64,000 nucleotides of DNA, from assembly GCA_964496435.1 (NCBI GenBank), contig CAZBZP010000015.1, positions 24,563 to 88,562 of the forward strand, in the 5' to 3' direction. Below the pieces are notes generated by a model. The model searched no databases. It was not told the origin of the DNA and was given only the letters and a program-made list of their open reading frames with translations. Positions 35,611-45,858 of this stretch are shown here, in pieces. A program made the position numbers and the translations under genes. Positions within the stretch are counted from its first letter, which is position 1. Every line of letters starts with the position of its first letter. Source of the stretch: Berkiella sp964496435. Lineage in GTDB: Bacteria > Pseudomonadota > Gammaproteobacteria > Berkiellales > Berkiellaceae.

Positions 35611-37230
35611 ATGTCATTGCTACACCCTGATTTTAATCAGACTTCAACTGATCATTGGCAAGCGTTAATTTTATTTAACCTTTATCGCGTCGTATTAGCC
35701 ATCGGCTTTGTAGCCATCGTCCTTTTTCATGTTGAAGTGAGCTTTGTTGGTGTCTTTGATGAAAATATTTATAGCAAAGTTACCGTATCCTACTTAATCG
35801 CGAGCATTTGTTTTTTTTGGATCTCTCTTTTTATTCGAAAAAATTATGGTTTGCAAGCCAATGGCCCGATATTTGTCGATATCATTTCTATCATTTTAAT
35901 TATGCATGCCTGTGGCGGTGTTGTTTCGGGGATTGGTATTTTGCTTATTGTCAGCATTGCCGCCCATAGCTTAATCATGCCAGGTAAAACATCCTTTTTA
36001 AGTGCTGCAACAGCTACCCTTGGTTTGCTTATTCAACAAAGTTATACCGTTTTAACACAAGATAATCCTACCAGCGTTTATACCCAAGCGGGATTGTTAG
36101 GTTTAGCTATATTTGTCACTTCTTGTGTGACTAATTTTTTGTCTTTACGGATCAGAAAGAGCCAACTCATTGTTAAAGACCAAGCACAACAGTTGGCCAC
36201 CTCTCAACAATTAAATGCTTACATTGTCTCTGCCATGAACGCTGGCGTGCTTGTCTTAGATAACAACGAGAACATTCGTCTTATCAATTTGGCAGCCATA
36301 AAATTGCTTGGCTTAAGTAGCGAGAAGCAATTCACTCACCTTCAGGATTTACCTACGATTTTTGTCGATTCGGTTCATACAAATAAAAAGCAAGGCAAAA
36401 CCATCGGATCGCGCCAAATGGCTGAAAATTGCCCTGAAGTACGATTGAGTTTCCATCCTCTTGGGCAACCATTGCCCATGGGTGAGCTTATATTCATTTT
36501 TAATGCAGCAGAAGAAACCCAACAAGCCCAAGATCTTAAACTAGCCTCTTTAGGCCACTTAACCGCCAATATTGCGCATGAACTAAGAAACCCCTTAGGT
36601 GCTGCTAGCCATGCAGCACAATTGGTGGCTGAATCGAATGCTTTAAGCGAAGAAGATTATCAATTGGTCAAAATGATCAAAGATTCTTGCGATAGAATGA
36701 ATGTGGTTATTCAAAACGTACTGTCCCTTTCTGGGCGCAAAGCGTCCTTGCGACAGGAAATCAATCTTATTCCCTGGTTAGAACAGTTTATACAAAACTT
36801 GGTTATCCCCCAGATCCCCAATCCAAAAATTCATTTAAGCTTTGAAAGAGATGATATTGTTGTTCATGTTGACCCAAGCCAATTAACGCAAATTTTGATT
36901 ATTCTTTGCGAAAATGGTTTACGTTATAGTTTAAGGCACATTAACGAGGCCCTCTTACAACTAAAAATTAAAACAACCCCAGCAAATGATGCTATTTTAA
37001 TAGATGTGATAGATCATGGCGAAGGCGTACCTGCACAGATTGCCAAACACATTTTTGAGCCATTTTTTACCACTGAACAAACAGGTTCAGGGCTGGGTTT
37101 ATATATTGCCAAAGAACTGAGCCAAATGAATGGTGCAAGATTAACGCACAATGCTGTTAGTGAGGGTTATCAATTTCGCATCACTATACCTTATCAGGAG
37201 ACTTCATCGTGGCACAACCCACAGCCTTAG
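35611..37230 (+). CDS. pilS: Type IV pilus sensor histidine kinase PilS
   Basis: A 539-residue kinase. Five to six N-terminal membrane helices (about 20-190) are followed by a PAS-like region (about 205-300), a dimerisation/phosphorylation helix NIAHELRNPLGAA with the phospho-histidine, and an ATPase domain (N box CENGLRYS, G boxes DHGEGVPAQIA and GSGLGLYIAKELS). In Pseudomonas PilS senses pilin in the membrane and controls pilA through PilR. The coding end overlaps pilR by 22 bases. Confidence 0.94.
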   Translation: MSLLHPDFNQTSTDHWQALILFNLYRVVLAIGFVAIVLFHVEVSFVGVFDENIYSKVTVSYLIASICFFWISLFIRKNYGLQANGPIFVDIISIILIMHACGGVVSGIGILLIVSIAAHSLIMPGKTSFLSAATATLGLLIQQSYTVLTQDNPTSVYTQAGLLGLAIFVTSCVTNFLSLRIRKSQLIVKDQAQQLATSQQLNAYIVSAMNAGVLVLDNNENIRLINLAAIKLLGLSSEKQFTHLQDLPTIFVDSVHTNKKQGKTIGSRQMAENCPEVRLSFHPLGQPLPMGELIFIFNAAEETQQAQDLKLASLGHLTANIAHELRNPLGAASHAAQLVAESNALSEEDYQLVKMIKDSCDRMNVVIQNVLSLSGRKASLRQEINLIPWLEQFIQNLVIPQIPNPKIHLSFERDDIVVHVDPSQLTQILIILCENGLRYSLRHINEALLQLKIKTTPANDAILIDVIDHGEGVPAQIAKHIFEPFFTTEQTGSGLGLYIAKELSQMNGARLTHNAVSEGYQFRITIPYQETSSWHNPQP

Positions 37231-38543
37231 TAATTGATGATGAACCAGATATTTGCCAGCTGCTTGAAATAACATTAAATCGAATGTCCATCCATACCAT
37301 GCGGGCATCCAATTTGCATCAAGCAAAAGAAATATTAAAAACCAAAACGATTAATTTATGCTTAACGGATATGCGCTTGCCTGATGGTGACGGTTTAGAT
37401 CTTGTTAGCTTTGTGCAAGATAATTACCCGGATGTACCTATTGCGGTTATCACTGCCCACGGCAATATGGAAACAGCTATCCGCGCCTTAAAACAAGGGG
37501 CTTTTGATTTTATTTCAAAACCGATTGATTTACCTAGTTTACGCGATATTGTGTCTGTTGCCTTAAAATTGAATGATTCCTCAACGGCAATGCAAACAGA
37601 TCTTATCGTTGGCGAATCACTCATGGTTCAAACGATGAGGCAAAAAATTGCCAAACTTTCTCGCAGCCAAGCACCTATTTATATCTCTGGCGCTTCAGGA
37701 ACAGGTAAAGAACTTGTAGCAAAAATTATTCATCAAACGGGCGCAAGACGTGAAGGCCCTTTTATTCCTGTTAATTGTGGCGCTATTCCGCAAGAGCTTA
37801 TGGAAAGCGAATTTTTTGGCCATTTAAAAGGCAGCTTTAGTGGCGCAACGCATGATAAACAAGGCTTCTTTCAAGCAGCCAATAAAGGAACTTTATTTTT
37901 AGATGAGGTTGCTGATCTCCCGCTTGCAATGCAAGTAAAACTCCTGCGTGCTATTCAAGAAAAAGCAGTTCGCCCGGTGGGCAGCCCAACTGAAATCAGT
38001 GTGGATGTCAGAATTTTATGTGCCACTCATAAAGATTTGCATCACTTGGTGCAACAAAATTTGTTTAGACAAGATTTGTTTTATCGATTAAATGTTATTG
38101 AATTAACCGTACCCACATTAAGAGAACGCTTAACCGATATCCCCTTGCTAACGCATCATATATTAGCCAAAATTGCCCAAACGAATAATCAAGCGGTGCC
38201 TACCATAGAAGAAGATGCGCTCAAAGCGCTGATGTTATACTCCTTTCCTGGTAACATTCGCGAGCTTGAAAATATTCTAGAACGCGCCTTTACACTCAGT
38301 GATGGCAAGAAAATAAGCTTACATGATTTACAAATACCAACCATTGCATCGCCTCAAACTGCTGATGAAAACGTTAGCTTGGATGATTATCTAATTACCG
38401 TTGAAAAGCAAACCATTATCGATGCCTTAGCTAAAACACGTGGCAATAAAACACAAGCGGCCAAATTACTTGGCGTGAGTTTTAGAACGCTTCGTTATCG
38501 CTTAAAAAAACTGGGTTTAGAAGACGATGAGAGTGCAATTTAA
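37209..38543 (+). CDS. pilR: Type IV pilus response regulator PilR (NtrC family)
   Basis: A 444-residue sigma-54 activator. It has a receiver domain (phospho-acceptor Asp in CLTDMRLPDGDG), an AAA+ domain with SGASGTGKELVA and the sigma-54-contacting ESEFFGHLKGSFSGA (typically GAFTGA; here GSFSGA), and a Fis-type HTH at the end (NKTQAAKLLGVSFRTLRYRLKKLGL). The GTG start at 37209 has AGGAG eight bases before it. No -24/-12 promoter was located with certainty in front of the pseudopilin genes. Confidence 0.95.
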   Translation: MAQPTALVIDDEPDICQLLEITLNRMSIHTMRASNLHQAKEILKTKTINLCLTDMRLPDGDGLDLVSFVQDNYPDVPIAVITAHGNMETAIRALKQGAFDFISKPIDLPSLRDIVSVALKLNDSSTAMQTDLIVGESLMVQTMRQKIAKLSRSQAPIYISGASGTGKELVAKIIHQTGARREGPFIPVNCGAIPQELMESEFFGHLKGSFSGATHDKQGFFQAANKGTLFLDEVADLPLAMQVKLLRAIQEKAVRPVGSPTEISVDVRILCATHKDLHHLVQQNLFRQDLFYRLNVIELTVPTLRERLTDIPLLTHHILAKIAQTNNQAVPTIEEDALKALMLYSFPGNIRELENILERAFTLSDGKKISLHDLQIPTIASPQTADENVSLDDYLITVEKQTIIDALAKTRGNKTQAAKLLGVSFRTLRYRLKKLGLEDDESAI

Positions 38544-39012
38544 TCAAAAAGCCTTTACCTTAATCGAGCTTTTAATCTTAGTGGCGATAATCAGTCTCCT
38601 CGTGGTGTTAGCAGACACAAACCTATTTTCACTGTTTGAAAAACAAAGCACACAAAGCGCCACACAACGATTCTTTGCCGATTTACAATTTGCCCGCAGC
38701 GAAGCGATTAAACGCAATCTTCCTGTGCATATATGCCCCAGCATTGATGGCAAGCAATGTACTGCAAAATGGCAAAACACTTACATTATATTTTTGATAA
38801 CAAATGATGCGGCTCATGATAACAAGGACATTTTGCGCGTTAATCGTTTTAGCCATAATCTTAGCGTGACGCACAGCAATCACCCACTTATTACCTATAG
38901 GGGCGATGGTTCTTGCTTAACACGTATCACGCTTTGGATGCAAAATGGAGCGAGCGCTCAAAAGGTTGTTATTTATGACAGCGGTCGAGCCAGAATAGCG
39001 CCTGCTGCTTAA
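38527..39012 (+). CDS. fimT: Minor pseudopilin, GspH/FimT type (first copy)
   Basis: A 161-residue prepilin-like protein. The N-terminus KAFTLIELLILVAIISLLVVLA has the prepilin-peptidase motif, with Ala instead of Gly at the cleavage site (KA-FTLIE). The GspH domain follows, with FADLQFARSEAIKRNLPVHICPS. It overlaps the pilR end by 17 bases, so it is read with pilSR. It would prime or initiate pilus assembly. The Ala in place of Gly is allowed but less common. Confidence 0.85.
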   Translation: MRVQFNQKAFTLIELLILVAIISLLVVLADTNLFSLFEKQSTQSATQRFFADLQFARSEAIKRNLPVHICPSIDGKQCTAKWQNTYIIFLITNDAAHDNKDILRVNRFSHNLSVTHSNHPLITYRGDGSCLTRITLWMQNGASAQKVVIYDSGRARIAPAA

Positions 39013-39043
39013 TTGTTAGGCCATTTTATGCTATTTAATTAGT

Positions 39044-39580
39044 ATGAAATTGATAAAACGCAGCTATGGCTTCACCTTGATGGAACTGATGGTTACTGTT
39101 GCAGTAGTCTCCATCGTTGTGTTCTTGGCTGTGCCCGATTTTACCTCCATGATGAAAAACAATTCCATTGCCAATACGAGCAATGATTTAATTGCCTCAT
39201 TAAATTACGCCCGCTCAGAGGCGGTTAAACGTGGCGTTCCCGTATCCGTGTGTGCCACACAAGATGCAAATTATGCTGCTTGCGGCAGCAATTGGAACTT
39301 AGGCTGGCTGGTATTTGTTAATCCAACGGGGGGTTCCTCATTAAGCAACACAGCAGCAGCGCCTTTGCTTAAAGTACAAACCATTACTGATCAAACAGCC
39401 ACTATTGCCGCATCAAGCGGCGCAAATATCGCCACCTTTAATTCAAGTGGTTTCCCTGCAACGGCTTCTGCCAACTTAAGCTTCACCATTAAATCAACCG
39501 GATGTACAGCAGATGCAGGCCGCGTTGTTCGTATATCCACGACTGGACGCCCCAGCGCCTCATCAACTACCTGTCCATAA
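39044..39580 (+). CDS. fimT: Minor pseudopilin, GspH/FimT type (second copy)
   Basis: A 178-residue prepilin with a canonical site YG-FTLMELMVTVAVVSIVVFLAVPDF and the GspH segment LIASLNYARSEAVKRGVPVSVCA. Cysteine pairs (VCATQD...ACGSNW; CTADAGR...TTCP) suggest disulphides. It is related to the gene just upstream and probably arose by duplication. It belongs to the minor-pilin cluster that initiates type IV pili. Confidence 0.9.
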   Translation: MKLIKRSYGFTLMELMVTVAVVSIVVFLAVPDFTSMMKNNSIANTSNDLIASLNYARSEAVKRGVPVSVCATQDANYAACGSNWNLGWLVFVNPTGGSSLSNTAAAPLLKVQTITDQTATIAASSGANIATFNSSGFPATASANLSFTIKSTGCTADAGRVVRISTTGRPSASSTTCP

Positions 39581-39653
39581 GGCCCCTTTCATCAGAATTG
39601 GTGGGCAAGATTACCTACAGACAGTACACTAATATTATCTTGACTACTTATAT

Positions 39654-40268
39654 ATGGTTTTATCCGTGGATAAAAAGTCAGCACTAAAGAATACAAAAGG
39701 ATTTACGCTTCTTGAAGTGTTAGTCTCTCTTGTTATTTTTTCTATTGGCTTGTTAGGTTTGGCAGGATTACAAATTCTATCCATGAAATTAACAAGCGAT
39801 TCTATGTTACGCACTGTTGCAGCCGTGCTGGCTAATGACATGGTTGACAGAATGCGCGCTAATGTTGCGGCCACCACCTTAGGCATTACCAGCCCTTATA
39901 ACAACCCAACCGGTACTTCCACGGGGAATCCGAGTTGTTTAGGTTTAAGCGGTTCAGGCACAGCTATTAACACCTCTTGCTCCTCTACTGACATGGCTGG
40001 AGAAGATTTCTACGAATGGTATGCAAATATCAATGGCGCAGCAGCCACAGGTTGGCATCCTGCCATCAGCGCATTATTGCCCCAAGGGTTCGGTGTTGTT
40101 TGCATTGATAGCACACCTAATGATGGCACACCCACAGCGCCTGCTTGTGATGGTGTGGTTGCGGTTGCAGGTAAACCCATTTTTGCAATAAAACTGTGGT
40201 GGACAGAAAGAAAGGATGCCAATTCACCAGGCACACAACACCAATATGTTACTAGTTTTTCTCTCTGA
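39654..40268 (+). CDS. pilV: Type IV pilus modification/minor pilin PilV
   Basis: A 204-residue minor pilin with cleavage motif KG-FTLLEVLVSLVIFSIGLLGLAGLQ, the PilV signature. The following part has MLRTVAAVLANDMVDRMRAN, and the periplasmic domain contains paired cysteines (PSCLGLS...NTSCSSTD, VVCIDS...APACDG). The ATG at 39654 lacks a clear ribosome site; a GTG at 39666 is an alternative start. Confidence 0.9.
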   Translation: MVLSVDKKSALKNTKGFTLLEVLVSLVIFSIGLLGLAGLQILSMKLTSDSMLRTVAAVLANDMVDRMRANVAATTLGITSPYNNPTGTSTGNPSCLGLSGSGTAINTSCSSTDMAGEDFYEWYANINGAAATGWHPAISALLPQGFGVVCIDSTPNDGTPTAPACDGVVAVAGKPIFAIKLWWTERKDANSPGTQHQYVTSFSL

Positions 40269-40274
40269 AAAAAT

Positions 40275-41093
40275 ATGATGATATATATGCAAAAGGCGCA
40301 TTCACAGAAAAATTACCATCGAGGCTTCTCACTGCTCGAAGTGTTTGTTGCTATTGCCATCAGCATGATTTTAATGGCTGGTGTTTTGCAAGTTTATCTC
40401 AATTCCAAAAATTCTTACAATCTGCAAGCGGGTTTTTCTCAACTCCAAGAGGATGGTCGCTTTGTTGAAAATTATATTGTCCGGATCTTACGCTTAGGGG
40501 GTTATCGTTCACCCCCTGGGCAAACCAATAACTTTCCAGACATTACCAGCATCTTCACTGCCGCATCACCTTATGTCAGTGGTACCCATAATACCGGCCC
40601 TAATGGGAGTGATACCTTGGTTATTCGTTATCAAGGCAGTGGTAATGGAACAGGTACCCCAGATGGTAGTATCGTGGACTGCCTTAACCAACCTGCCGAT
40701 TCTGGCACCTTGGTAACCAATACTTTTTCAATTACAGCGAATAATGAGCTTCAATGTCAGGCACAAAATGCGAATGCCGCCACGCCAAATAATACGCAAA
40801 TTTTACTGAGCGGCGTCGAAAATTTTCAAGTCCTTTATGGCGAAGACTTAACAGGCGACTTTAGCGCAGACAGATATGTCAATGCCAGTTACCCTTTTCT
40901 GAATTGGAGTGATGTGGTTAGCCTTCGCGTCAGCATGATTTTGCGCTCAGCAAATCAAGTGAGTCGATTTAGAGAGAATCCAACTTTTTACATGTTGGGC
41001 ACAAGCTATACCCCAGCGGCGGCGGATAATTATTTAAGAAATCAATTAACATTTACGATTGTACTGAGAAATTTAATCGTGCAACCCTTTTAA
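40275..41093 (+). CDS. pilW: Type IV pilus minor pilin PilW
   Basis: A 272-residue minor pilin with RG-FSLLEVFVAIAISMILMAGVLQVYLNSKNSY and the PilW pattern LQEDGRFVENYIVRILRLGGYR. A late segment, GVENFQVLYGEDLTGDFSADRYV, recurs in the degenerate paralogue at 45855. It sits six bases after pilV and three bases before the pilX frame. Start at 40275 or at the ATG 12 bases on. Confidence 0.9.
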   Translation: MMIYMQKAHSQKNYHRGFSLLEVFVAIAISMILMAGVLQVYLNSKNSYNLQAGFSQLQEDGRFVENYIVRILRLGGYRSPPGQTNNFPDITSIFTAASPYVSGTHNTGPNGSDTLVIRYQGSGNGTGTPDGSIVDCLNQPADSGTLVTNTFSITANNELQCQAQNANAATPNNTQILLSGVENFQVLYGEDLTGDFSADRYVNASYPFLNWSDVVSLRVSMILRSANQVSRFRENPTFYMLGTSYTPAAADNYLRNQLTFTIVLRNLIVQPF

Positions 41094-41104
41094 AGGTGGA
41101 TTTT

Positions 41105-41632
41105 GTGTATAAATTAGCGAGTCTCAAAAAACAAAAAGGTATAGTTCTCGTTGCAGGACTTATCTTCCTTTTGGTGCTCACACTCATTGGGGTTAGCTCC
41201 ATGAGCTCTACAGCAATGACAGAGAAAATGACACAGAATTTTCGCGACTATTCCTCGGCCTTTGAAGCAGCTGAATCTGCTTTAGGCGATGGTGAAAGCT
41301 GGGTGCAAAAGCAAGCGAGCGCGCCCATTCCTGTTTCTAGCTGCACAACCAGCCCCTGTCGCGTGTGGTCATACAATGCCTCTGCATTTTGGACACAATC
41401 TTCAAGCTGGTGGCAATCAAATGGGACCCCCTATTCGAGCACCATTGGTGGCGTTGCGACCCAACCCTATTACTACATTGAGCAATACGCATTTGTTCCC
41501 TATCAGTTATCTCCTGATGCATTTAGTAAAGGGCAAGGATATTACTACTATCGCGTTACCGCGATTGGTACCGGCCCAACGACAACATCTCGAGCCGTAG
41601 TTCAATCCATTTTTGCAACGCAATTTAACTAG
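41105..41632 (+). CDS. pilX: Type IV pilus minor pilin PilX
   Basis: A 175-residue protein with KQKGIVLVAGLIFLLVLTLIGVSSMSSTAMTEKMTQNFRD, matching the PilX N-terminus. The AAAGGTGG box is best spaced for the GTG at 41105 rather than the GTG at 41096. The periplasmic part is aromatic-rich (SSSWWQSNGTPYSS; YYYIEQYAF). PilX interacts with PilY1 at the pilus tip. Confidence 0.88.
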   Translation: MYKLASLKKQKGIVLVAGLIFLLVLTLIGVSSMSSTAMTEKMTQNFRDYSSAFEAAESALGDGESWVQKQASAPIPVSSCTTSPCRVWSYNASAFWTQSSSWWQSNGTPYSSTIGGVATQPYYYIEQYAFVPYQLSPDAFSKGQGYYYYRVTAIGTGPTTTSRAVVQSIFATQFN

Positions 41633-41641
41633 GTGAATGCT

Positions 41642-44600
41642 ATGAACCGTTTAAACCTCTTCCTTTTAAGCCTACTTTGTATGGCGTCGTTTCAAGGACG
41701 AGGCGCTATGTTAAATCTGCCTCAATCACCGGTAAATCTGACAACACCCGTGCCGCCGAACATTATGTTTGATTTAGATGATTCAGGCTCAATGGACTGG
41801 GAGTATCTAGGGAGGGTCTTTTGGGAAGGTTGCGCTTATGATCCCAACTTTACAGGCTCTTTTTCAAGCACAACTGTGTGCGGAAGCCAATGGTCTGGCG
41901 ATCCCGGTTTTCGTAGTTATGCCAATGGCGCTTATAAAAACTTCAATTATATCTACAATAACAGCACCAATGTTTACAATAGTGTGAATTCCGGCGGTTG
42001 TGGCAGCACTTCGACAACCGCGGGTTTTAATGCAATTGAAGCCTGCCCTGCTGCAGGCACAGCTGATTGGCGCGTTTTTAGCCCCGCTCAAAATTATATG
42101 TTTTACAATTCAAGCACCACATATTCACCTTGGATTGGTTATTGTGCATCGGGCACATTATGCGCTAGTGCGAATTTTACTGCAGCTTTAGATTATCCTG
42201 TTTCAGGTATGCCAGGTTATACCAACGTGCGCAACCTTAATGGATTTACCTATGAAGTGTGGGTTGATGATAAAGGCTTTTCTGGCACAAGACCACTCAG
42301 AGCTTCATCTGTTAATGTCACAACGGGTGCCAACGGCCTAGTTGATTTATGGGATTCACATGTCAGTATTGTGTTAAATGATAGCAATGCACAAGTGTAT
42401 TATACAACTTATGCCCCCAACTCCACTGGCTTACGTCCAACCAAAACGCTAATGGCAACGCTCTCAGGCAGTGCTTGTTATAATGCTTTAGGAACGAGTG
42501 CGCTTGTGAATAGCATTGCTGCTGGCACCTTAAGCTGGTCATCACAAGATGATAGTGACTGTTTAACAATTGCTCAAGCAAAACAAAATGTCGCCAACTG
42601 GTATCAATATGCGCGTCGCCGCTCCATGGCAGCAAGAGGCACTATTGCTTACATTATTAATCAATATCCCAATTTCAATTATGGCATTAATACGATTAAT
42701 AATGACTTTTTTATTCAAGTCCCTCCTAGTGGCACAACAAATTTCACGACTTATAACAACAACATTGTTAATACCATCCTCAATTACCAATGGCAATCAC
42801 AAGGCACACCCAACCGCTCAGGTTTGGCGCGTATCGGTCAATATTATAAAAATCAGCTAACGGGTAAAACCAACCCAATTACCTCAGCCTGTCAGCAAAA
42901 TTATGCCATTCTCATGACCGACGGTTATTGGGATACTGGTGATACTTTACCAAGTGGTATTGCCGATAATGATGGTGATGGCGTTAGCCAAACACTAGCA
43001 GACGTTGCTTATTACTATTACAGAAATACTTTGCAAAGTTCATGGGCTGCTAATCAAGTTATTCCTAACACCTGGGATCCTGCGACATGGTTGCATATGG
43101 TTACCTTTACGGTTGGCTTTGGTGTAGCTGGTAATTTAGTGGCTGGTTCTGATGGATGGCCCAATCCACCATTGGCTATCAATGGCAATTGGGGTAATCC
43201 CTTTAACTCACAAGCCGCCAAGGCAGATGACTTATGGCATGCGGCTTTTGATAGTAGAGGTAACTATGTTTCTGCACAAGATCCCACTGATGCCGCAAAT
43301 TCTTTAGCAGCCATATTAGCAAACATTGCCCAACGTAATGCTTCCTATTCGAGTGTGGCTCAAAATTCCAGCGTGTTAAATACAAGCTCTGCTGTCTTTC
43401 AAGCTACGGTAAATGGTACACAAGGCGATGTAGAAGCTTTCCCTATTAGCACAACAGGTGTTTTATCAACAACCCCTATCTGGAGTGCTAATTGCAAGCT
43501 AACAGGCGGCACCTGTTTAAACCCTGTGGGAAATAATGCAACGCCCAACCCCAGCAATCGTGTTGTGATAACGAGAAACTGGACAGGTGCAAATAATGGT
43601 ATTGCCTTTCAATTTCCAACAAATTACACGAGCTATAAGGTCAGCGGTAGCTTACCACCCAACCTAGCAAACCTTATGGCTAATGCACCCTATACTGCCA
43701 ATACCACGACCAGCTCGCAAATTACAGCAAACCAAGCTTATGGCACTGCTTTAGTTGGTTATTTACGCGGCGTTCGAACTCAAGAACAACAAAATGGGGG
43801 TAGCTATGGATTCAGGAATCGCGCTGGTATTTTAGGAGATATTATTGATTCAAGTCCTATTTATGTACCACCGCCTTATCGTAACTATCCTGACACCTTA
43901 GAATCAGCTGCTTATTCAAGCTTCAAAAGCACTTATGCTAATCGCACGCCGGTGGTTTATGTTGGCGCAAATGATGGGATGTTACATGGTTTTAATGCAA
44001 CAACCGGCTCAGAAGTTGTAGCCTATGTGCCTGGTGTCAGACAAATTTATCAAAATTTACCAAACTTGAGTTTGACAAACTATACACATAATTTCTTTGT
44101 TGATGGCACCCCAACTGAAGCAGATATGTTTTTAAATGGCGCTTGGCGCTCCATCCTCACGGGCTATTTACGCAATGGCGGTCAAGGTATTTATGGCATA
44201 GACATTACTAACCCTAGCAATTTCACCGAAGCCAACGCCAGCAATATTTATAAATGGGAGTTCACCGATCAAGATGATCCTGATTTAGGTTATGTCGAGG
44301 GCAATGTAACGGTTGGTAAAATTTACACTTCATCAACACAGAGCCAATGGGCTGTTATTTTTGGTAATGGCTATAACAATTCACAAGCAGATGGTTATGC
44401 AAGTACCACTGGTAAAGCTTATCTCTTTGTTTTGTTACCAGGCCTTTTCACCGGCACATGGACGCTCAATACCAACTACTTTAAAATCCCCGTAGGTTCA
44501 GGCACAGTCTCTTCTCCTAATGGATTGTCCTCACCTTATCTGGTTGATGTAAACGGTGATTACATTGTGGAATATGCTTATGCGGGCGATCTACAAGGTA

Positions 44601-45439
44601 ATATGTGGAAATTTAATTTTACAGGTAAGAACCCTGCCAATTGGTCAACCAGCGCCAGCCTTCTTTTTACAGCTTCTTATGCAAGTGCAGGCGACCAACC
44701 CATCACAGAACAACCGGTGGTTGGTGCACACCCTAATGGTATTAGTAATGGTGTTATGGTCTATTTTGGCACAGGTCAGTATTTGCAAACCGCTGATAAC
44801 AGCACAACAGGGCAAACCACACAAAGCTTTTATGCTATTTGGGATCCGCTCGCTGCAACAACAACAACTGTTCCCAAGAGCAAGCTATTGCAGCAAACCA
44901 TTATCGGCGAAGCAACTGCAAATGGTGGCACCTTTAGAATAGTGAGCAATAATACCATTAATTGGACAACCACACCTGGACCACAAAATTCAGGTTGGTA
45001 TATGAATTTAATTGAAAGCACAGCCAGCTCAAATTTGGGTGAGCGTTCGATTACGCAGCCTGTTTTACGAAACGACAATGTTATTTTTAGCACACTGCTG
45101 CCTTCATCAAACGCTTGTGTCCCAGGTGGTACAAGTTGGCTCATGGAAGTCAGCGCCAGTAATGGTGGCACACCGAATCAAACACCCTTTGATGTGAATA
45201 ATGATGGGCATTTCTCCTCAGCTGATTATGTGACCGTAACCATTAATGGGAGAAATTATAATCAAGCCGTCGCAGGGCTCCAATCTGCCGTGGGCATGAC
45301 GGGAACACCTGCTGTCTTGGTTGCGCCCGACAAGAGCTCAGAAACAAAAGTATTAAGTGGTTCGCAAGGATTAGGTGCCGTCAATGAAAATCCAGCGACA
45401 GGACCCTCAGGGCGACAAAATTGGCGTCAACTCTATTAA
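41642..45439 (+). CDS. pilY1: Type IV pilus tip adhesin PilY1
   Basis: A 1265-residue secreted protein with a signal peptide. A von Willebrand A-like metal site, PPNIMFDLDDSGSMDWEY, lies near residue 45, and ILMTDGYWD is the later A-domain strand. The C-terminal PilY1 beta-propeller (about 730-1200) includes RAGILGDIIDSSPIYV, VVYVGANDGMLHGFNATTGSEVVAYVPG and WRSILTGYLRNGGQGIYGIDITNP. An acidic DVNNDGHFSSADYV site near the end could bind calcium. The AGGTG box supports the ATG at 41642. It acts with the minor pilins in priming, adhesion and twitching. Confidence 0.95.
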   Translation: MNRLNLFLLSLLCMASFQGRGAMLNLPQSPVNLTTPVPPNIMFDLDDSGSMDWEYLGRVFWEGCAYDPNFTGSFSSTTVCGSQWSGDPGFRSYANGAYKNFNYIYNNSTNVYNSVNSGGCGSTSTTAGFNAIEACPAAGTADWRVFSPAQNYMFYNSSTTYSPWIGYCASGTLCASANFTAALDYPVSGMPGYTNVRNLNGFTYEVWVDDKGFSGTRPLRASSVNVTTGANGLVDLWDSHVSIVLNDSNAQVYYTTYAPNSTGLRPTKTLMATLSGSACYNALGTSALVNSIAAGTLSWSSQDDSDCLTIAQAKQNVANWYQYARRRSMAARGTIAYIINQYPNFNYGINTINNDFFIQVPPSGTTNFTTYNNNIVNTILNYQWQSQGTPNRSGLARIGQYYKNQLTGKTNPITSACQQNYAILMTDGYWDTGDTLPSGIADNDGDGVSQTLADVAYYYYRNTLQSSWAANQVIPNTWDPATWLHMVTFTVGFGVAGNLVAGSDGWPNPPLAINGNWGNPFNSQAAKADDLWHAAFDSRGNYVSAQDPTDAANSLAAILANIAQRNASYSSVAQNSSVLNTSSAVFQATVNGTQGDVEAFPISTTGVLSTTPIWSANCKLTGGTCLNPVGNNATPNPSNRVVITRNWTGANNGIAFQFPTNYTSYKVSGSLPPNLANLMANAPYTANTTTSSQITANQAYGTALVGYLRGVRTQEQQNGGSYGFRNRAGILGDIIDSSPIYVPPPYRNYPDTLESAAYSSFKSTYANRTPVVYVGANDGMLHGFNATTGSEVVAYVPGVRQIYQNLPNLSLTNYTHNFFVDGTPTEADMFLNGAWRSILTGYLRNGGQGIYGIDITNPSNFTEANASNIYKWEFTDQDDPDLGYVEGNVTVGKIYTSSTQSQWAVIFGNGYNNSQADGYASTTGKAYLFVLLPGLFTGTWTLNTNYFKIPVGSGTVSSPNGLSSPYLVDVNGDYIVEYAYAGDLQGNMWKFNFTGKNPANWSTSASLLFTASYASAGDQPITEQPVVGAHPNGISNGVMVYFGTGQYLQTADNSTTGQTTQSFYAIWDPLAATTTTVPKSKLLQQTIIGEATANGGTFRIVSNNTINWTTTPGPQNSGWYMNLIESTASSNLGERSITQPVLRNDNVIFSTLLPSSNACVPGGTSWLMEVSASNGGTPNQTPFDVNNDGHFSSADYVTVTINGRNYNQAVAGLQSAVGMTGTPAVLVAPDKSSETKVLSGSQGLGAVNENPATGPSGRQNWRQLY

Positions 45440-45450
45440 GGAGCAAGGAA

Positions 45451-45858
45451 ATGAATAAATCCATTTATGTATGCAGCATTGCACTCATCGCTTTGACTGG
45501 CGCCGTCATGGTTCAAGCTGCTACACATCATAAATCATCTGAGAGTGCATCAATGAGCGAAAGTGCCAATCCGAATAATGCACTCTCCTATGGCGCCAAT
45601 GGTCAAATTATCGCTGTGGATATTCAAGATAAGACAATTCAAATTGGACAAACCGTTTATGGTATTGCTGATGGCGTTCAGGTAGTTAATAAAGATAACA
45701 ATTTAATGAGCCAATTGGCCCTTTTGCCTGGTGAGACCATTGAGTTCAATTTAGAAAAACAACCCCTAGATAGAAGCAGCCATACAACCTTACCATCTCA
45801 AGTGATGACACATATCCGTATTGTCAGCGGCTTAATTGAAGAAAAAGTTAATAAATGA
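45451..45858 (+). CDS. Small periplasmic protein in the pilus operon, unknown
   Basis: A 135-residue protein with signal peptide MNKSIYVCSIALIALTGAVMVQA. The mature part is polar, then has a beta-rich stretch YGANGQIIAVDIQDKTIQIGQTVYGIADGVQVVN. The AAGGAGCAAGGAA region before the ATG at 45451 fixes the start. It sits between pilY1 and the second pilW-like gene, overlapping the latter by four bases, so a role in pilus assembly is likely. The exact function is not recognised. Confidence 0.75.
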   Translation: MNKSIYVCSIALIALTGAVMVQAATHHKSSESASMSESANPNNALSYGANGQIIAVDIQDKTIQIGQTVYGIADGVQVVNKDNNLMSQLALLPGETIEFNLEKQPLDRSSHTTLPSQVMTHIRIVSGLIEEKVNK